NCBI RefSeq assembly: GCF_004011695.2
Contig: NC_082424.1
Location: 310,001-374,000, forward strand
Origin: Ascochyta rabiei
Taxonomy: Eukaryota > Ascomycota > Dothideomycetes > Pleosporales > Didymellaceae
DNA: 64,000 nt
Reading direction: 5' to 3'
How positions within the stretch are numbered: position 1 is the stretch's first letter; the number at the start of each line of letters is the position of its first letter. Under the pieces are notes generated by a model. The model worked only from the letters and a program-made list of their open reading frames with translations. It was not told where the DNA came from and did no database searches. Positions 13,201-24,838 of the stretch are shown one piece after another. Both the position numbers and the translations under genes were made by a program.

Positions 13201-13296
13201 TTGTTTTAGTATTATCTAAACTACCTACTAATTAAGGACAGGCCCTGCATTATAGAAATAAGCTTAAGAGACTAAGCTAAGACAGAAGGGGGATAG

Positions 13297-13755
13297 TGTT
13301 ATAATCTACAGAATATAGGAAGGATATAAGCTAATTATAGTATATAGGGTATAGTAAGAATAATAAGTTATTAGGCTTAGTATAAGCAAATATAACAGCG
13401 TTAATACTTAGTAAGAAGCTAAGAATTATATAATATAATTAGGCTTAGTATAATTAGTATAATTAGTAATTAGTATAATTAGAGGTTAGTGTGATTATTA
13501 ATTAGTGTAGTTAGTAATTAGTGCAATTAGAGGATTCTTAACACTAATCAGCCTATATTACTACTACTATTATTAAAGTATATAGTTAAGTAGAAACATA
13601 ACCCTTATAGTGTGTGTTTAACCTTATTAATTAAGTTTATTTTTAGAATCTTAACCTGTGCTTAAACTAGACAGTCTACTCTGTAGTATTTAGTGCACCC
13701 TATCTTCACAAGCTTTGCTTAGTTAATAACCCTAACTAATCTACTAGTACTCATC
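13297..13755 (+). repeat. 3' LTR of chromovirus A, truncated (459 bp)
   Basis: Starts TGTTATAATCTACAG and runs colinear with 4599-5113 until GTACTCATC at 13755, where a minus-orientation LTR begins. The missing 56 bp are exactly those in the fragment at 4538-4593. Confidence 0.88.
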
Positions 13756-14217
13756 TGTTAAAGTTGTACTTTAGTTAAAAACCGTAAGCGCTAATTCTAT
13801 TAGTTCTTAGGGATAAGTACTGGTGGATTAGTTAGGGTTATTAACTAAGCAAAGCTTGTGAAGATAGGGTGCACTGAATAGTACGGAGTAGACTGTCTAG
13901 TTTAAGCACAGGTTAAGATTCTAAAGACAAACCTAATTAATAAGGTTAAACACACACTATAAGGGTTATGTTTCTACTTAACTATATACTTTAATAATAG
14001 TAATAGTAATATAGGCTGATTAGTGTTAAGGATCCTCTAATTGCACTAATTACTAACTACACTAATTAATAATCACACTAACCTCTAATTATACTAATTA
14101 CTAATTATACTAATTATACTAAGCCTAATTATATTATATAATTCTTAGCTTCTTACTAAGTATTAACGCTGTTATATTTGCTTATACTAAGCCTAATAAC
14201 TTATTATACTTACTATA

Positions 14218-16081
14218 ACGTACCCCACAGACGAGCCAGTCACCGGACAAGTCGGTCACTTTTGCCAAGCCCCTACCAAACTACCCTTCACATACTAATG
14301 CCTTCTTAACAACACCATTCAGACGCGTTAAAAGAAGCTCAGATACAGCTTGCGCTTCAGGCTCTTAAACAAGACGCGACACTCTCTTAGCAACGCGCTG
14401 CAGCTATCTACAGAGTCTCTTAAACAACACTAAGCAACTGACACGCAGGACAACCTTTACGCGCTAATTCTATAGCTAACTTGCAGAAGCTGGACAATAA
14501 CAAGGAGAAGGTGATTATTAAACATGTTCTTGAGCTAGACGTGTGAGAGTTTTCCTCTTAGCTCTTAGATGTGGCTACTATAGCCAATTCTTTGCGCGCT
14601 AAGCGTAATCTAGGTCCTGTTAGCGCAAACTGGCCTAGTACGTTTGTTAAGCGGCACCTAGAGCTTATAGTCAAGTTTAATCGCAAGTATAACTACAAGA
14701 GAGCCCTCTGTAAGGATCCTAAGGTTCTACAGAGCTGGTTTAGCCTAGTAGCTAACACTAAAGCTAAGTATGGCATCTAGGATAAAGACATGTATAACTT
14801 TAACAAGACAGGCTTTATAATAGGCTAGATCTCCCTAGGAGTAGTTGTTATAGCTTCAGAACGACGAGGTCAGCCAAAGGCTGTCCAACCAGGCAACTGG
14901 GAGTGGGCTACGGCTATAGTAGGCATTAATGCCAAAGGATAGGCCATTCCTGCCTTCCTTATCTTTAAGGCCTACTACTACCTCTCTGCCTGGTACAAAG
15001 AAGAGGATCTGCCTTAAGACTGGGTTATTAGAGTCTCTGATAACGGCTGGACTACTAACAAGCTTGGTCTGGACTAGATAAGCCACTTTGACAGGCATAC
15101 AAAGGAGCGTACTGTTAGCACCTACCATTTGCTTATTATTAATGGTTATAAGAGCCATAACTCTCTTAAATTCTAGCAGTACTGTAAGGATAGCAAGATA
15201 ATTACTCTTTGCTTGCCTCTCTACTTATTACACCTTACACAGCCTCTTAATATAGCTTATTTTGCTGCTTTAAAGAAGGCGTATAGGCGCTAAGCCAAAA
15301 TACTTATACGCAACTAGATTAACTACATTATAAAGACAGAGTTCCTACCATGCTTTATACGCGCCTACAACGCTGCAATTACTTCTAGGAATATCTAGGG
15401 AGGGTTCTGAGGCGCTGGACTGGTCCTGTTTGACCTACAACGGGTTATAAGCAGCCTTGATGTAAAGCTGCGCACGCTATTACCACCACTATCCGTCAAC
15501 GACAAGCTCTGGCAGTCGCAAACCCTAAGCAACACCCTTAAACTAGGGTTGCAATTAATGCTTATAAAGATAAGGATTTAGAGGTATATAGATAGCTTGC
15601 CTACCTCTATAGTTGAAGCGTTTAAGAAGGTCTTAAAGGGGGCAGCTATAATTGCGCACAAGCTAGTGTTGGCGCAACAGGAGATTGCTGAGCTTTAAGC
15701 TGCTAATAAGGCAGCCACACAACAAAAATTACACAAAAGAAAGCAGGTTAAGAAAGAAGGTACTCTAGTAGTTAAAGAGGGCTAGCGATTAACAGCCCTA
15801 AAAGAGTTTGGGGCGCGTTATAATGGTAAGAAGGCAAAGAAGCAGGTGCGCGCTGAAGTGGGTGAGCCTTCCTAAAGGCGCTGTGGACGGTGCAGTAAGA
15901 CTGGACATAACGCGCGAACGTGTAAGAAAGAGGTAGAAGTAGTTTCTGAATAATATTACAGGCCATACTGCACTTTGCAGCACTAAACTGGGTTGTTTTG
16001 GGCCATAATAGGGTGGAGTTTAGTGGGGGCTTGGCAAAAGTGACCGACTCGTCCGGTGACCGGCTCGTCTGTAGGGTACGT
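14218..16081 (+). mobile_element. P2: pogo/Fot1-type element in the central LTR of chromovirus B
   Basis: 1,864 bp between TA duplications (14216-14217, 16082-16083). Terminal repeat core GAGCCGGTCA/GAGTCGGTCA, unlike all other copies here. It is the least RIP-damaged copy, retaining many CpA sites and a 69-codon open stretch. It interrupts an LTR that is continuous in all other copies, so it arrived after the A/B pair was built. Confidence 0.92.
14298..15953 (+). pseudogene. Transposase of P2 (DDE_1 / pogo-Fot1 family), best-preserved copy
   Basis: A single frame register of 552 codons from ATG 14298 to TAA 15951-15953, interrupted only by RIP-type stops. Order: N-terminal helical region (ALKEAQIQLALQALKQDA), a CENP-B/Tc5-type helix-turn-helix (LGPVSANWPSTFVKRHLEL, ~14610-14670; RALCKDPKVLQSWF), then DKDMYNFNKTGF (family form D.YN.DETGF, ~14790-14815) with the first catalytic Asp region, GWTTNKLGLD (~15045), LLIINGYKSH (~15125, catalytic Asp now Asn), a LCLP..LLHLTQPL block (~15210-15250) and a C-terminal CCHC zinc knuckle CGRCSKTGHNARTC (~15880-15925). 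Pogo-type DDE transposases excise and reinsert TIR elements at TA. It is inactive as it stands. Confidence 0.88.
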
Positions 16082-16232
16082 TACCCTATATACTATAATT
16101 AGCTTATATCCTTCCTATATTCTGTAGATTATAACACTATCCCCCTTCTGTCTTAGCTTAGTCTCTTAAGCTTATTTCTATAATGCAGGGCCTGTCCTTA
16201 ATTAGTAGGTAGTTTAGATAATACTAAAACAA

Positions 16233-16778
16233 CTAACTATCTTACGTTTAGCTTGCTGTTATTATTAATATAAATTTGTTAAGTCCTTTAGAGAGATTAT
16301 AGTATAAAAATATAAAACTTATATAAAGTATAACTGCGTATATAAGGTTTATATTTAATCTAGAAAGTGTAGTAAGTATGTTTGCCTTAGGCAATATTAT
16401 AATATAAAGGTAACTTAATCTAAGTTTACCTAGCTAATATCTAAGAAAGAGAAATTATATATATGTATAAAGGAAACTTATAAAGCATAAACTAAAGCGC
16501 TTTAAATATTAGAAAAAGCTATAGAGGACTTGCGTGTAGCTTATACGCGTAAGGAGCAGTTATAATAATAAATAGATTTATTAGACTGTTATGCTAAGGA
16601 GGCTATTATAGTAGAGAAGCATAGTATAGAAGAGTAGAAACAGTTAGAGGCAGGGACTATTAAGTTAACTAATCTGCCTAATAAGTTCTTGTTGCTGCCT
16701 AGTACCTAGGGCGCCTTTAAAGGCTATCCCTTAGAGTACTAGGAGAGCAACATAGCACTGCCTAATTAGTCTCTTTAA
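16233..16778 (+). pseudogene. Antisense frame in chromovirus B: Cys-containing plus coiled-coil protein remnant
   Basis: Inverted counterpart of the antisense frame of A. Reading codons in phase with TGC at 16335, the frame shows cysteines (C at 16335; KCSKYVC at about 16370-16390), then KEKLYICIKETYKA, the coiled-coil stretch ending near 16640, LPNKFLLLPS, and NIALPN before TAA at 16776-16778. All internal stops are TAA/TAG explainable by RIP of CAA/CAG (or CGA-derived TGA then TAA). Start not identified. Confidence 0.5.
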
Positions 16779-17411
16779 ATTACTTTAATAACTGCTAGCA
16801 GTTTGTAAGGTGTGCAGTTAGTTCCTATATATTTTCTAAGTTAGGGTATCCTAACTACTTAACTAGATATTTATCCTAGCTACCTTCCTTTTAGTATTAT
16901 ATTATTTTTTTAACTTCCTATTAGTCTTTACTATTAGCTTAGTAATAGAAGTTCTTCTAGATAGGCGTTCTAGAGTTAGTTAGTTCTAATAGTAATATAT
17001 AGAACACTAGATAGATCTTTATATCCTTTAGCAGATTAAGTCTATAGTTAACTAGGCTTATCTGCTTTAAAATAAAAAAGGGTCTAACTTTAATATAGTC
17101 TAGTTTTTTTATTAGTCTTTATATGCAAAGGTTTTTTATAAGGAGATAGACTTTATCTCCCTCTTTTAGCTAAGGTGCTGTTTTTGTTTCTAGTTAATAT
17201 ATAAGATTGCTCGTTCTTAAGCCCTACTAATATTTTCTAATACTTTCTTATGCACTTTTTTTAGTCTTGCTACTAAGGATATTACTAATTTAGACTAATT
17301 AGTGTGTCTAGACTTCTAGTAAAGAGATTTAGGTACATCCTATAGTTTAAGAAGAATAGTAATTTTCTTATTACTTCTAATAATTTATTATTATATGTAA
17401 TTTATACTATA

Positions 17412-17845
17412 ACATACTCAACAGTTGAGCAGATCACACAATCGAGCGGATTACTTAAAACCCTACCAAAATTGTCTAAAACTACAACCCTTTATTTCAA
17501 CAACCACGCAATAAAATCTTCTTAAAATTTCAGAATAGTATTGTATAGTTATTAGTAAGTACATATCTAGATTTTAGCTTTATAGCTATAATAGTTAAAG
17601 AAATAGCCTGCAAATAGTGCTAAACACCCCTGTAAAACAGTAATTGCTTAATAACGTCTGTGTTATAGATTCTAGCACTCTAAGACTTTTAAATACTCTT
17701 ATTTATATTAGTGCAGCCCTGTCCTAAAAATTTTAGAAGATTTTATTGCGTGGTTGTTAAGATAAAGGGTTGTAGATTTAGGCAATTTTGGTGGGGTTTT
17801 AAGTAATCTGCTTAATTGTGTAATCCGCTCAACTGTAGAGTACGT
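17412..17845 (-). mobile_element. 434-bp MITE in chromovirus B
   Basis: Inverted counterpart of 11587-12020, same length and same insertion site in the element, flanked by TA. Ends ACATACTCAACAG...CTGTAGAGTACGT. Confidence 0.8.
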
Positions 17846-20800
17846 TAGGTAATAGTAAAACCTAGTTATCTTATTACTAGTTACTGTATATCTATAGGTA
17901 TGTTTCTATAGTCTAATTTGTTCTTTTAGTCTGTCTATCTATCTACAGATAATAGGCTGTTAAGAGCTTCTTCTTACTACTAATAGCTGCTAAGAGCGTA
18001 GTCTAATAATTTAATATAAAGAGTTTATCTTAATTACTAATAATTAATTCTAGTATGCTATAATACCTTATATGTTAATCTAGAAACACTTATATAAGCT
18101 GCTCTACAGTATAGCTATATTAAAACAGTATTATTTTAGCATACTTAGTAAATCTATTAACTATAACAAAAATTAGGTTGTTGTTGTATCTAGTTATAGG
18201 GTCTCTTAAGACAGGTAGCTATGTAACAAAGTCTATTATAATGTTTATCTATAGCGCTGTTAGTAGCTCTATTACCTATATTTCTCTGTATTTTGCGTTT
18301 GTACTATATTTATTTTACTAACAGTTAACACAGTTCTTAATATAATTAGTAACCTTGTCCTTTATATTACTAAACTTATAGTATTACTTAATAAGTTCTA
18401 TTATTTATATAATTCTAGGTTGTCTATATAGTAGGTTGTTATAGTAATTAGCTATAATTGTATTCTAAAGTTCCTCTACTACGTCTAATATAATGCGCTG
18501 TTTATTTTTAATTTATATTATATTATTTAGTTATTATAATAGTCTAAGTAACCTATTATTATTAATTCCTAGTACTATAAACTAGTTTATTGTCTTTTCT
18601 CTAGTAAGGTTATGTTGTCTGCTAAGCGTGTTAGCTCTACTATTGTCTTTGCCTAGTGTATACAATATTTTAAATTTATATTATCTAAGTATCTTAGACT
18701 AATAAACTTATTATTAATTTAAGACCTTAGTAGTAGTAAAGTATACTAGGTTCTTATAGTTAGTATAGATAGTAAGTTCTAAGCAGCTTTCTATATGTAG
18801 TTGCTAATGTTCTAAAGCTAATATAATTATAAGTAATTCTTTATTATGCATATTATAGCGTTCTTTAGGTCCTAAGAACTTATATAAGTAGTAAGTAATA
18901 GGGTGCTATAGTCTATCCTTTTCTTATATAATACATACGCCTAATATAAGATCTAAGGTATTAGTCTCTATACGTATTAGTTTGCTACTATAAAATATAA
19001 TTAATATAGGAGGTGTAATACAAGCTTATTTAAGTGCCTTAAACACATTTTTCTATTCTTATTTCTACTTAAATAGTGTATCCTTCTGCGTAAGCTTTAT
19101 TAGTAGGATTGCAATCTTAGAGTAGTTCTTAATAAAGCGTTAGTTAAAGTTAACAAATTCTAAGAATTCCTAGATCTGTTTAACTGTTTTTAGCGTTTAC
19201 TAAGTCTTAACTACTTCTACCCTTATTAGACTAATCTTAACTCTATATTATCCTACAATATACCCTAGGAATTTAACTTCCTTCTTATACTATTCGCACT
19301 TCTTAGGTTTAAGTTATAGGTCTGCCTGCCTTAGGCATTCTAGCACTTCTATAACGTGTTATTTATACTCTTCTAGTGTCTTTAAGTACACTAGGATATT
19401 ATCTAGGTATACTACTACAGTTCTGTTAAGGTATACTCTTAGGATGTTATTAATTAACTTCTAGCACGTTGCTAGTATGTTTATTAGACTAAATAGTATA
19501 ACTAGGTACTTATAGAGTCTATATTGCGTCCTAAATACTATTTTCTATTCTTCTTTCTTCTTTATGCGTATAAGGTTGTACACGCCTTATAGGTCTAATA
19601 CTATAAAGTACTAAGCTCCTACTAGCTAGTCCTATAACTCTGTAATGTTTAGAAGCAGGTAGTAGTTTTTAATAGTAATTTTATTAAGCTTTCTAAAGTT
19701 AATATATGGTTATAGCTTGCTATCCTTCTTAGGAACAAATATAATTAGGTACCCTGCAGGTTATTCTAATCTTCTAATAAATTCCTTCTTAAGGTTCTCC
19801 TTAATATACTTATAAAGTACTTTAAGTTCCTTTTCTAATAACTAGTATAATAGCCTAAAAGTTAGTATCTTTCCTTTCTAGAGCTTAATCTTATAATCCT
19901 AGGGTTTATGCTTAGGCAGAGCTTTTACTATAAGCTCTTTTCTAAATATCTCTGCATACTGTCTATACACGTTAGAGATAGCAGAAGGTGTACTCCTTTC
20001 CTCCTTAACTCTTACTTTATAATCTGTAGGGCGTTTAGTATCTGTAGAGTTAACTACTCTATCTTAGCGCGTCTTATATATTAAAGAGACATTATTAATC
20101 TTTATCTTATCTACTAGCTACTACATGCGCTGCGTAGGTGTAGATATATTAGTACTATATTTATATCCTTCTAATAAAAGTCTTTCTTATGCCTAGTCTA
20201 TCTTTAGGTTATGCTTTTATAACTAGGAAAGTCCTAATATAATATTGTGTGTAGCCTTTGCAAAGACGTCTAGGTTTATTTCCTTATAGTGCCCCTGTAT
20301 CTGTAGAGGTGCTGCTATTACTTTAAGCATAATTAGCAGTTTATCTAGTATTTATTCTCTATTAGCTACTTAGAGTAAGTAAGGGTTTTCCTTATAATAT
20401 AATCTAAGTCTAGCTTACTATATTACTGTTCTAGATATATAACTTACTTATACTCCTAAGTCTAAGAGTGCTATAAAGGCTACTCTATTTAGTTTAATAG
20501 GTAGCTTAATAAGGTAATTGTTCCTAATACTATTAATAGATTAATCCCTAGGGCTTGTAGGCGCTAGCCTAAAAAAGTCCCCTCTTTACTAAACCCTTTA
20601 AATTCCTTTATACTGCAATGCTTCTTACAATCTATATTAACGTAGTTCTGCCAGCATATATAATAGCAACTTATATTAACTACTAGCTATATTTGTATTA
20701 TAGCCTATAGGTTATCTATTCTAGAAAAATATACTTTCTAGTGTTTGTTAATAAGATAAAGTTTACACAGGTTATTATAACACTAGTACTATTAACTATA

Positions 20801-21062
20801 ACAGAGGCTTTATTGTGCTAGGAACTATCCTATACTAAGCTTCTTATTATAGTAGATTATATATTTATCCTTAGTGTATACTGTCTACGTAAGGTTTCTA
20901 TATTTTAGGTTTTAGTAGTCTATAATATACTGTAGTTTTAGGCTAATTATTAGTAGTACTTCTTTCTGCTTCTGCATACGTTCTAGGCTAAGCTATATTT
21001 CTTACTTACACTAAAGCTAGTCTTTAGCTTCTTCTAGGTTATTAGTAAACTGTTTACTATTA

Positions 21063-22926
21063 ACGTACCCCACAGGCGAGCCGCTTAACAGGCAAGCCGC
21101 TCACTTTTGCCAAGTCCCTACCAAACTCCACCCTATTATGGCCTAAAATAACCTAGTTTGGTGCTGTAAAGTATAGTATGGCCTATAATACTATTTAGAA
21201 ACTACTTCTACCTCTTTCTAACACGTTCGCGCGTTGTGTCCTGTCTGATTGCACTGTCCACAGCGTCTTTAGGAGGGCTCACCTCCTTTAGCGCGCACCT
21301 GCTTCTTTGCCTTCTTCCTATTACTACGCGCCCCAAACTCCTTCAGAGTTATTAATTGCAGGCCATCCTTAACTGTTAGGGTTCCTTCTGCCTAAACTTG
21401 CTTTCTTTTGTGTGATTTTTGTTGTGTGGCTGCCTTATTAGTAGCTTAAAGCTAAGTAATCTCCTGTTGCGCTAACACTAGCTTATGCGCAATTATTGCT
21501 GCCCCTTTTGCTACCTTCTTAAACGCCTTAACTATAGAGGTAGGCGAACTATCTATATGCCTCTGAATCCTTGTCTTTACAAGCGTTAATTACAACCTAA
21601 GTTTAAGGGTGTTGCTTGGGGTTTGTAACTGCCAGAGCTTGTTGTTAACAGGTAGTGGTGGTAATAGAGTGCGCAACTTTACATTAAGGGCCATTATAAC
21701 CCGGTCTAGGTCAAATAGGACTAATCTAGCACCTTAGAACCCTCCCTAGATATTCTTAGAAGTAATTGCAGCATTGTAGGCGCGTATAAAGCATGGCAGG
21801 AACTCTATCTTTATAATATAGTTAATCTGGTTATATATAAGTATTTTGGCTTAGCGCCTATACGCCTTCTTTAAAGCAGCAAAACAACCTACATTAAGGG
21901 GCTGTGTAAGGTGTGATAAGTAAGGAGGCAAACAGAGAGCAATAATCTTGTTATCCTTGCAGTATTGCTGGAATTTAAGAGAGTTATGGCTCTTATAACT
22001 ATTAATAATAAGTAAACAGTAGGTGCTAATAGTACGCTCCTTTGTATGCCTGTTAAAGTGCTTTAACCAGTTAAGACCAAGCTTGTTAGTAGTCCAGCTG
22101 TTATTAGAGACTCTAATAACCCAGTTGTAAGGCAGATCCTCTTCTTTGTACCAGGCAGAGAGGTAGTGGTAGGCTTTAAAGATAAGGAAGGCCGGAATAG
22201 CCTATCCTTTAGCATTAATGCTTACTATAGCCGTAGCCTACTCTTAGTTGCCTGGCTAGATAGCCTTTGGCCGACCCTGTTGTTCTGAAGCTGTAACAAC
22301 TGCTCCTAGGGAGATCTAGCCTATTATAAAGCCTGTCTTGTTAAAGTTGTATATGTCTTTATCCTAGATGCTATACTTAGCTTTGATATTAGCTACTAGG
22401 CTAAACCAGCCCTATAGAACCTTAGAATCCTTACAGAGGGCTCTCTTATAGTCGTACTTGCGATTAAACTTGACTTTAAGCTCTAGGTGTTACTTAACAA
22501 ACGTACTAGGCCAGTTTACGCTAATAGGGCCTAGATTGCGCTTAGCGCGTAAAGAATTGGCCATAGTAGCTATATCTGAGAGCTGAGGGGAAAATCCTCG
22601 CGCATCTAGCTTAAGAACATGCTTAATAATTACCTCCTTCTTATTGTTGTCCAGCTTCTATAAGTTGGCTATAGAATCTGCGTGTAAAGGTTGTCCTGTG
22701 TGTTAGTTGCTTAGTGTCTTTTAAGGGACCCTGTAGATAGCTGCAGCGCGTTGCTAAGAGAGATTTGCGTCTTGTTTAAGAGCCTAGAGCGCAAGCTATA
22801 TCTAAGCTTCCTTTAACGCGTCTAAATGGTGTTGTTAAGAAGACATTGGTGTAGGAGGAGAAGTTTGGTAGGGGCTTGGCAAAAGTGAGCGGCTTGCCTG
22901 TTAAGCGGCTCGCCTGTAGGGTATGT
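21063..22926 (-). mobile_element. P3: pogo/Fot1-type element in chromovirus B
   Basis: 1,864 bp, TA-flanked, transposase remnant 22846-21191 (-). Core type GAGCCGCTCA, with the same non-ancestral AACAGGCAAG spacer as P1. Located at the same gag/protease site as P1 in A, so it was shared before or exchanged after the pair formed. Confidence 0.9.
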
Positions 22927-24318
22927 TATTACTTCCTTTTCTAAACTAGTAAACAAGCTGTTAGAGTTCTAGTATTATTTCTATAATTTTAGGTGCTTCT
23001 ATAGGACTAATAAGTTCTTAACATATTTAGTAATAGGCTTCTTTGTTATTACACTTTTAGTGTTATTAAGCTATACATTCTTGTTTACGTGTTAGTAGAG
23101 CGCTAATTTAGTTAAACTCTTACCCTAAGGTGTCTAGTAGGTTGTCTATCTTTTGCTGGTTATTATTAGAGTAGTATTCTGTTTCTTTGCCTCTCTAGGT
23201 GTTCTAGTAGGGTGTTGCTACATAAATTACAGGTACAATATAGTTATTATTGTCCGCTAGACTAGACTCTAGGTCTTCTAGCAGTTATCCTAAATTATTA
23301 GTAAGAATTTCCTATTTACTAGCATCTATATTATTATAATTACAGGTAAGTATATTTAACTAGCAGTAAACCTTGTTTATCTAGCAGTCTCTAATAAAGT
23401 AGCCTAGTTTGCTACAGTTATAGCAGTCCCTGCTGCCTCTGTGTTAGTTACCCCCCTTAGGCTTCTTATTCTATTACTTTAGTAGTCCCTTGTTAAGGTT
23501 TAAGAGGTCTATTACTTTAGGTCTGTAGTATCTACTCTAAGTGTTGCTATAGGTGTAATAACTAGTATTTAGCTAATTATAACCTCCTTACTGTCCTTAA
23601 TTTAAGTTATTGCGCTACTAGTTCCTTAGTAGCAGCCTACTAGTAGCAATAATAGTAGTACAGGCTCTAGGGTTATCTTAAAGTTCTTACTAAAGTTTGT
23701 AGAGTTATACGTTAATATTAATTATAGTATTAATAAGCTTATTAAGGGTTTCTGTGCTCGCGCTAGTGCGCATAAGTTCTTCCTTAACCTTAGGCTTTAA
23801 TCCTTATTAAAATATAGTAATTAGGGCAGTGTTGTCCTAGTTAGTGTTAGTAGTAAGCTACTAAAACTCTATAGCATAGTTAGCAGCTAACGTATCCTGT
23901 CTAATCTTCTAAATATTATATTAAGCAATATGTAGTTTGTTAGAGACTCTAAAGATTAGCTTAATCTTTTCTTTAAATAGGTTAAAGTCTTTTATCTATT
24001 TATCTATATTGTCTAGGGCCTTACTAGCTTAGTACTGCTGTATAAAGGGCTTAATCTAGGTAAATACATTACTACGCATATAGCTAGATGCAAGGACTAC
24101 TTATATAGCCTTAGGAACCTTCTTGCCTTAGAAGGTAAAGAAGAGGTCCTACTATATAAGCTAGTTATTTAGCTTACTACAATCTCTATAGTAAAGGTTA
24201 GGCTTATTAATATTTATAGTGCGGGTAGTAACAGTTATATCTATATTAATGTTACTAGACGTAGATTTGCTAGGGGTAGCACAGGATCTAATAGTACTTA
24301 TCTTAGGGGTGTTTGAAA

Positions 24319-24833
24319 TGTTAAAGTTGTACTTTAGTTAAAGACTATAAGCACTAATTCTATTAGTTCTTAGAGATAAGTACTAGTAGATTAGTTAGGG
24401 TTATTAACTAAGCAAAGCTTGTAAAGATAGGGTGCACTAAATAGTACAGAGTAGACTGTCTAGTTTAAGCACAGGTTAAGATTCTAAAAATAAACTTAAT
24501 TAATAAGGTTAAACACACACTATAAGGGTTATGTTCCTACTTAACTATATACTTGAATAATAGTAGTAGTAATATAGGCTAATTAGTGTTAAGGATCCTC
24601 TAATTGCACTATTTACTAATTACACTAATTACTAATTACACTAATCTCTAATTATACTAATTACTAATTGTACTAATTATACTAAGCCTAATTATATTAT
24701 ATAATTCTTAGCTTCTTACTAAGTGGTATCGCTGTTATATTTGCTTACGCTGAGCCTAATAACTTGTTGTACTTACTGTGCCCTATGCACTGTAATTGGC
24801 TTACATCCTTCCCGTGTTCTGTAGATCGTAACA
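24319..24833 (-). repeat. Outer LTR of chromovirus B (515 bp)
   Basis: Begins TGTTAAAGTTGTAC, ends TGTAGATCGTAACA, followed by the GATAC duplication. Less RIP-damaged in its last ~100 bp than the other copies. Confidence 0.9.
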
Positions 24834-24838
24834 GATAC

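Larger units (their letters stand above)
4599..13755 (+). mobile_element. Chromovirus A, plus orientation
   Basis: 5' LTR 4599-5113, internal region 5114-13296, 3' LTR 13297-13755 lacking its last 56 bp. Contains the 1,864-bp pogo element P1 and a 434-bp MITE. Carries gag, protease, reverse transcriptase, RNase H, integrase and chromodomain remnants on the plus strand and a stop-poor antisense frame before the 3' LTR. Fully RIP-mutated. Confidence 0.87.
13756..16136 (-). repeat. LTR of chromovirus B at the centre of the palindrome, split by P2
   Basis: Begins TGTTAAAGTTGTACTTTAG and ends GATTATAACA. Removing 14218-16081 and one TA leaves 515 bp, equal to the other complete LTRs. The sequence resumes across P2 without loss. 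Confidence 0.88.
16800..24318 (-). pseudogene. gag-pol of chromovirus B, RIP-inactivated
   Basis: Inverted copy of the polyprotein of A with the same domain order read right to left: gag with zinc-knuckle remnant near 23400, P3 between gag and protease, protease near 20460, reverse transcriptase about 19240-19900, integrase with the MITE inside it, chromodomain near 16780-16880. Damage is of the same RIP type and largely at the same positions as in A. Confidence 0.82.
4538..24833. mobile_element. Head-to-head pair of chromoviruses A and B (long inverted repeat) inserted in C
   Basis: The composite is flanked by GATAC at 4533-4537 and 24834-24838, so it entered C as one insertion that later gained a second copy. 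Order: 61-bp LTR fragment (minus orientation), LTR A5' (+), A internal (+), LTR A3' truncated to 459 bp (+), full LTR (-) carrying P2, B internal (-), LTR (-). The arms (4599-13755 and 13756-24833) match over their whole length apart from the P2 insertion, including a pogo element and a MITE at the same sites. The pair is bigger than the rest of its host element. Confidence 0.85.
13756..24833 (-). mobile_element. Chromovirus B, minus orientation
   Basis: Complete element in reverse: LTR 13756-16136 (515 bp once P2 and its TA duplication are removed), internal 16137-24318, LTR 24319-24833 ending GTAACA, then GATAC. Gag-pol reads on the minus strand. It contains the pogo element P3 and a MITE at the same internal sites as P1 and the MITE in A, plus P2 in one LTR, which A lacks. 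Confidence 0.87.

Noticed and set aside
14856..15158. Open antisense frames of 74-101 codons inside pogo elements (14856-15158 -, 32506-32730 -, 58606-58911 +) with similar translations
   Set aside because: They are the same reverse frame of homologous transposase DNA. Their similarity follows from copy homology, and the sense strand carries the DDE transposase with all its motifs.
4599..24833. Treating the 20-kb inverted repeat purely as an assembly artefact
   Set aside because: Two different 5-bp duplications, LTR lengths that add up exactly, and P2 present in only one arm argue for a real structure. The orientation of the central part does remain dependent on read length.
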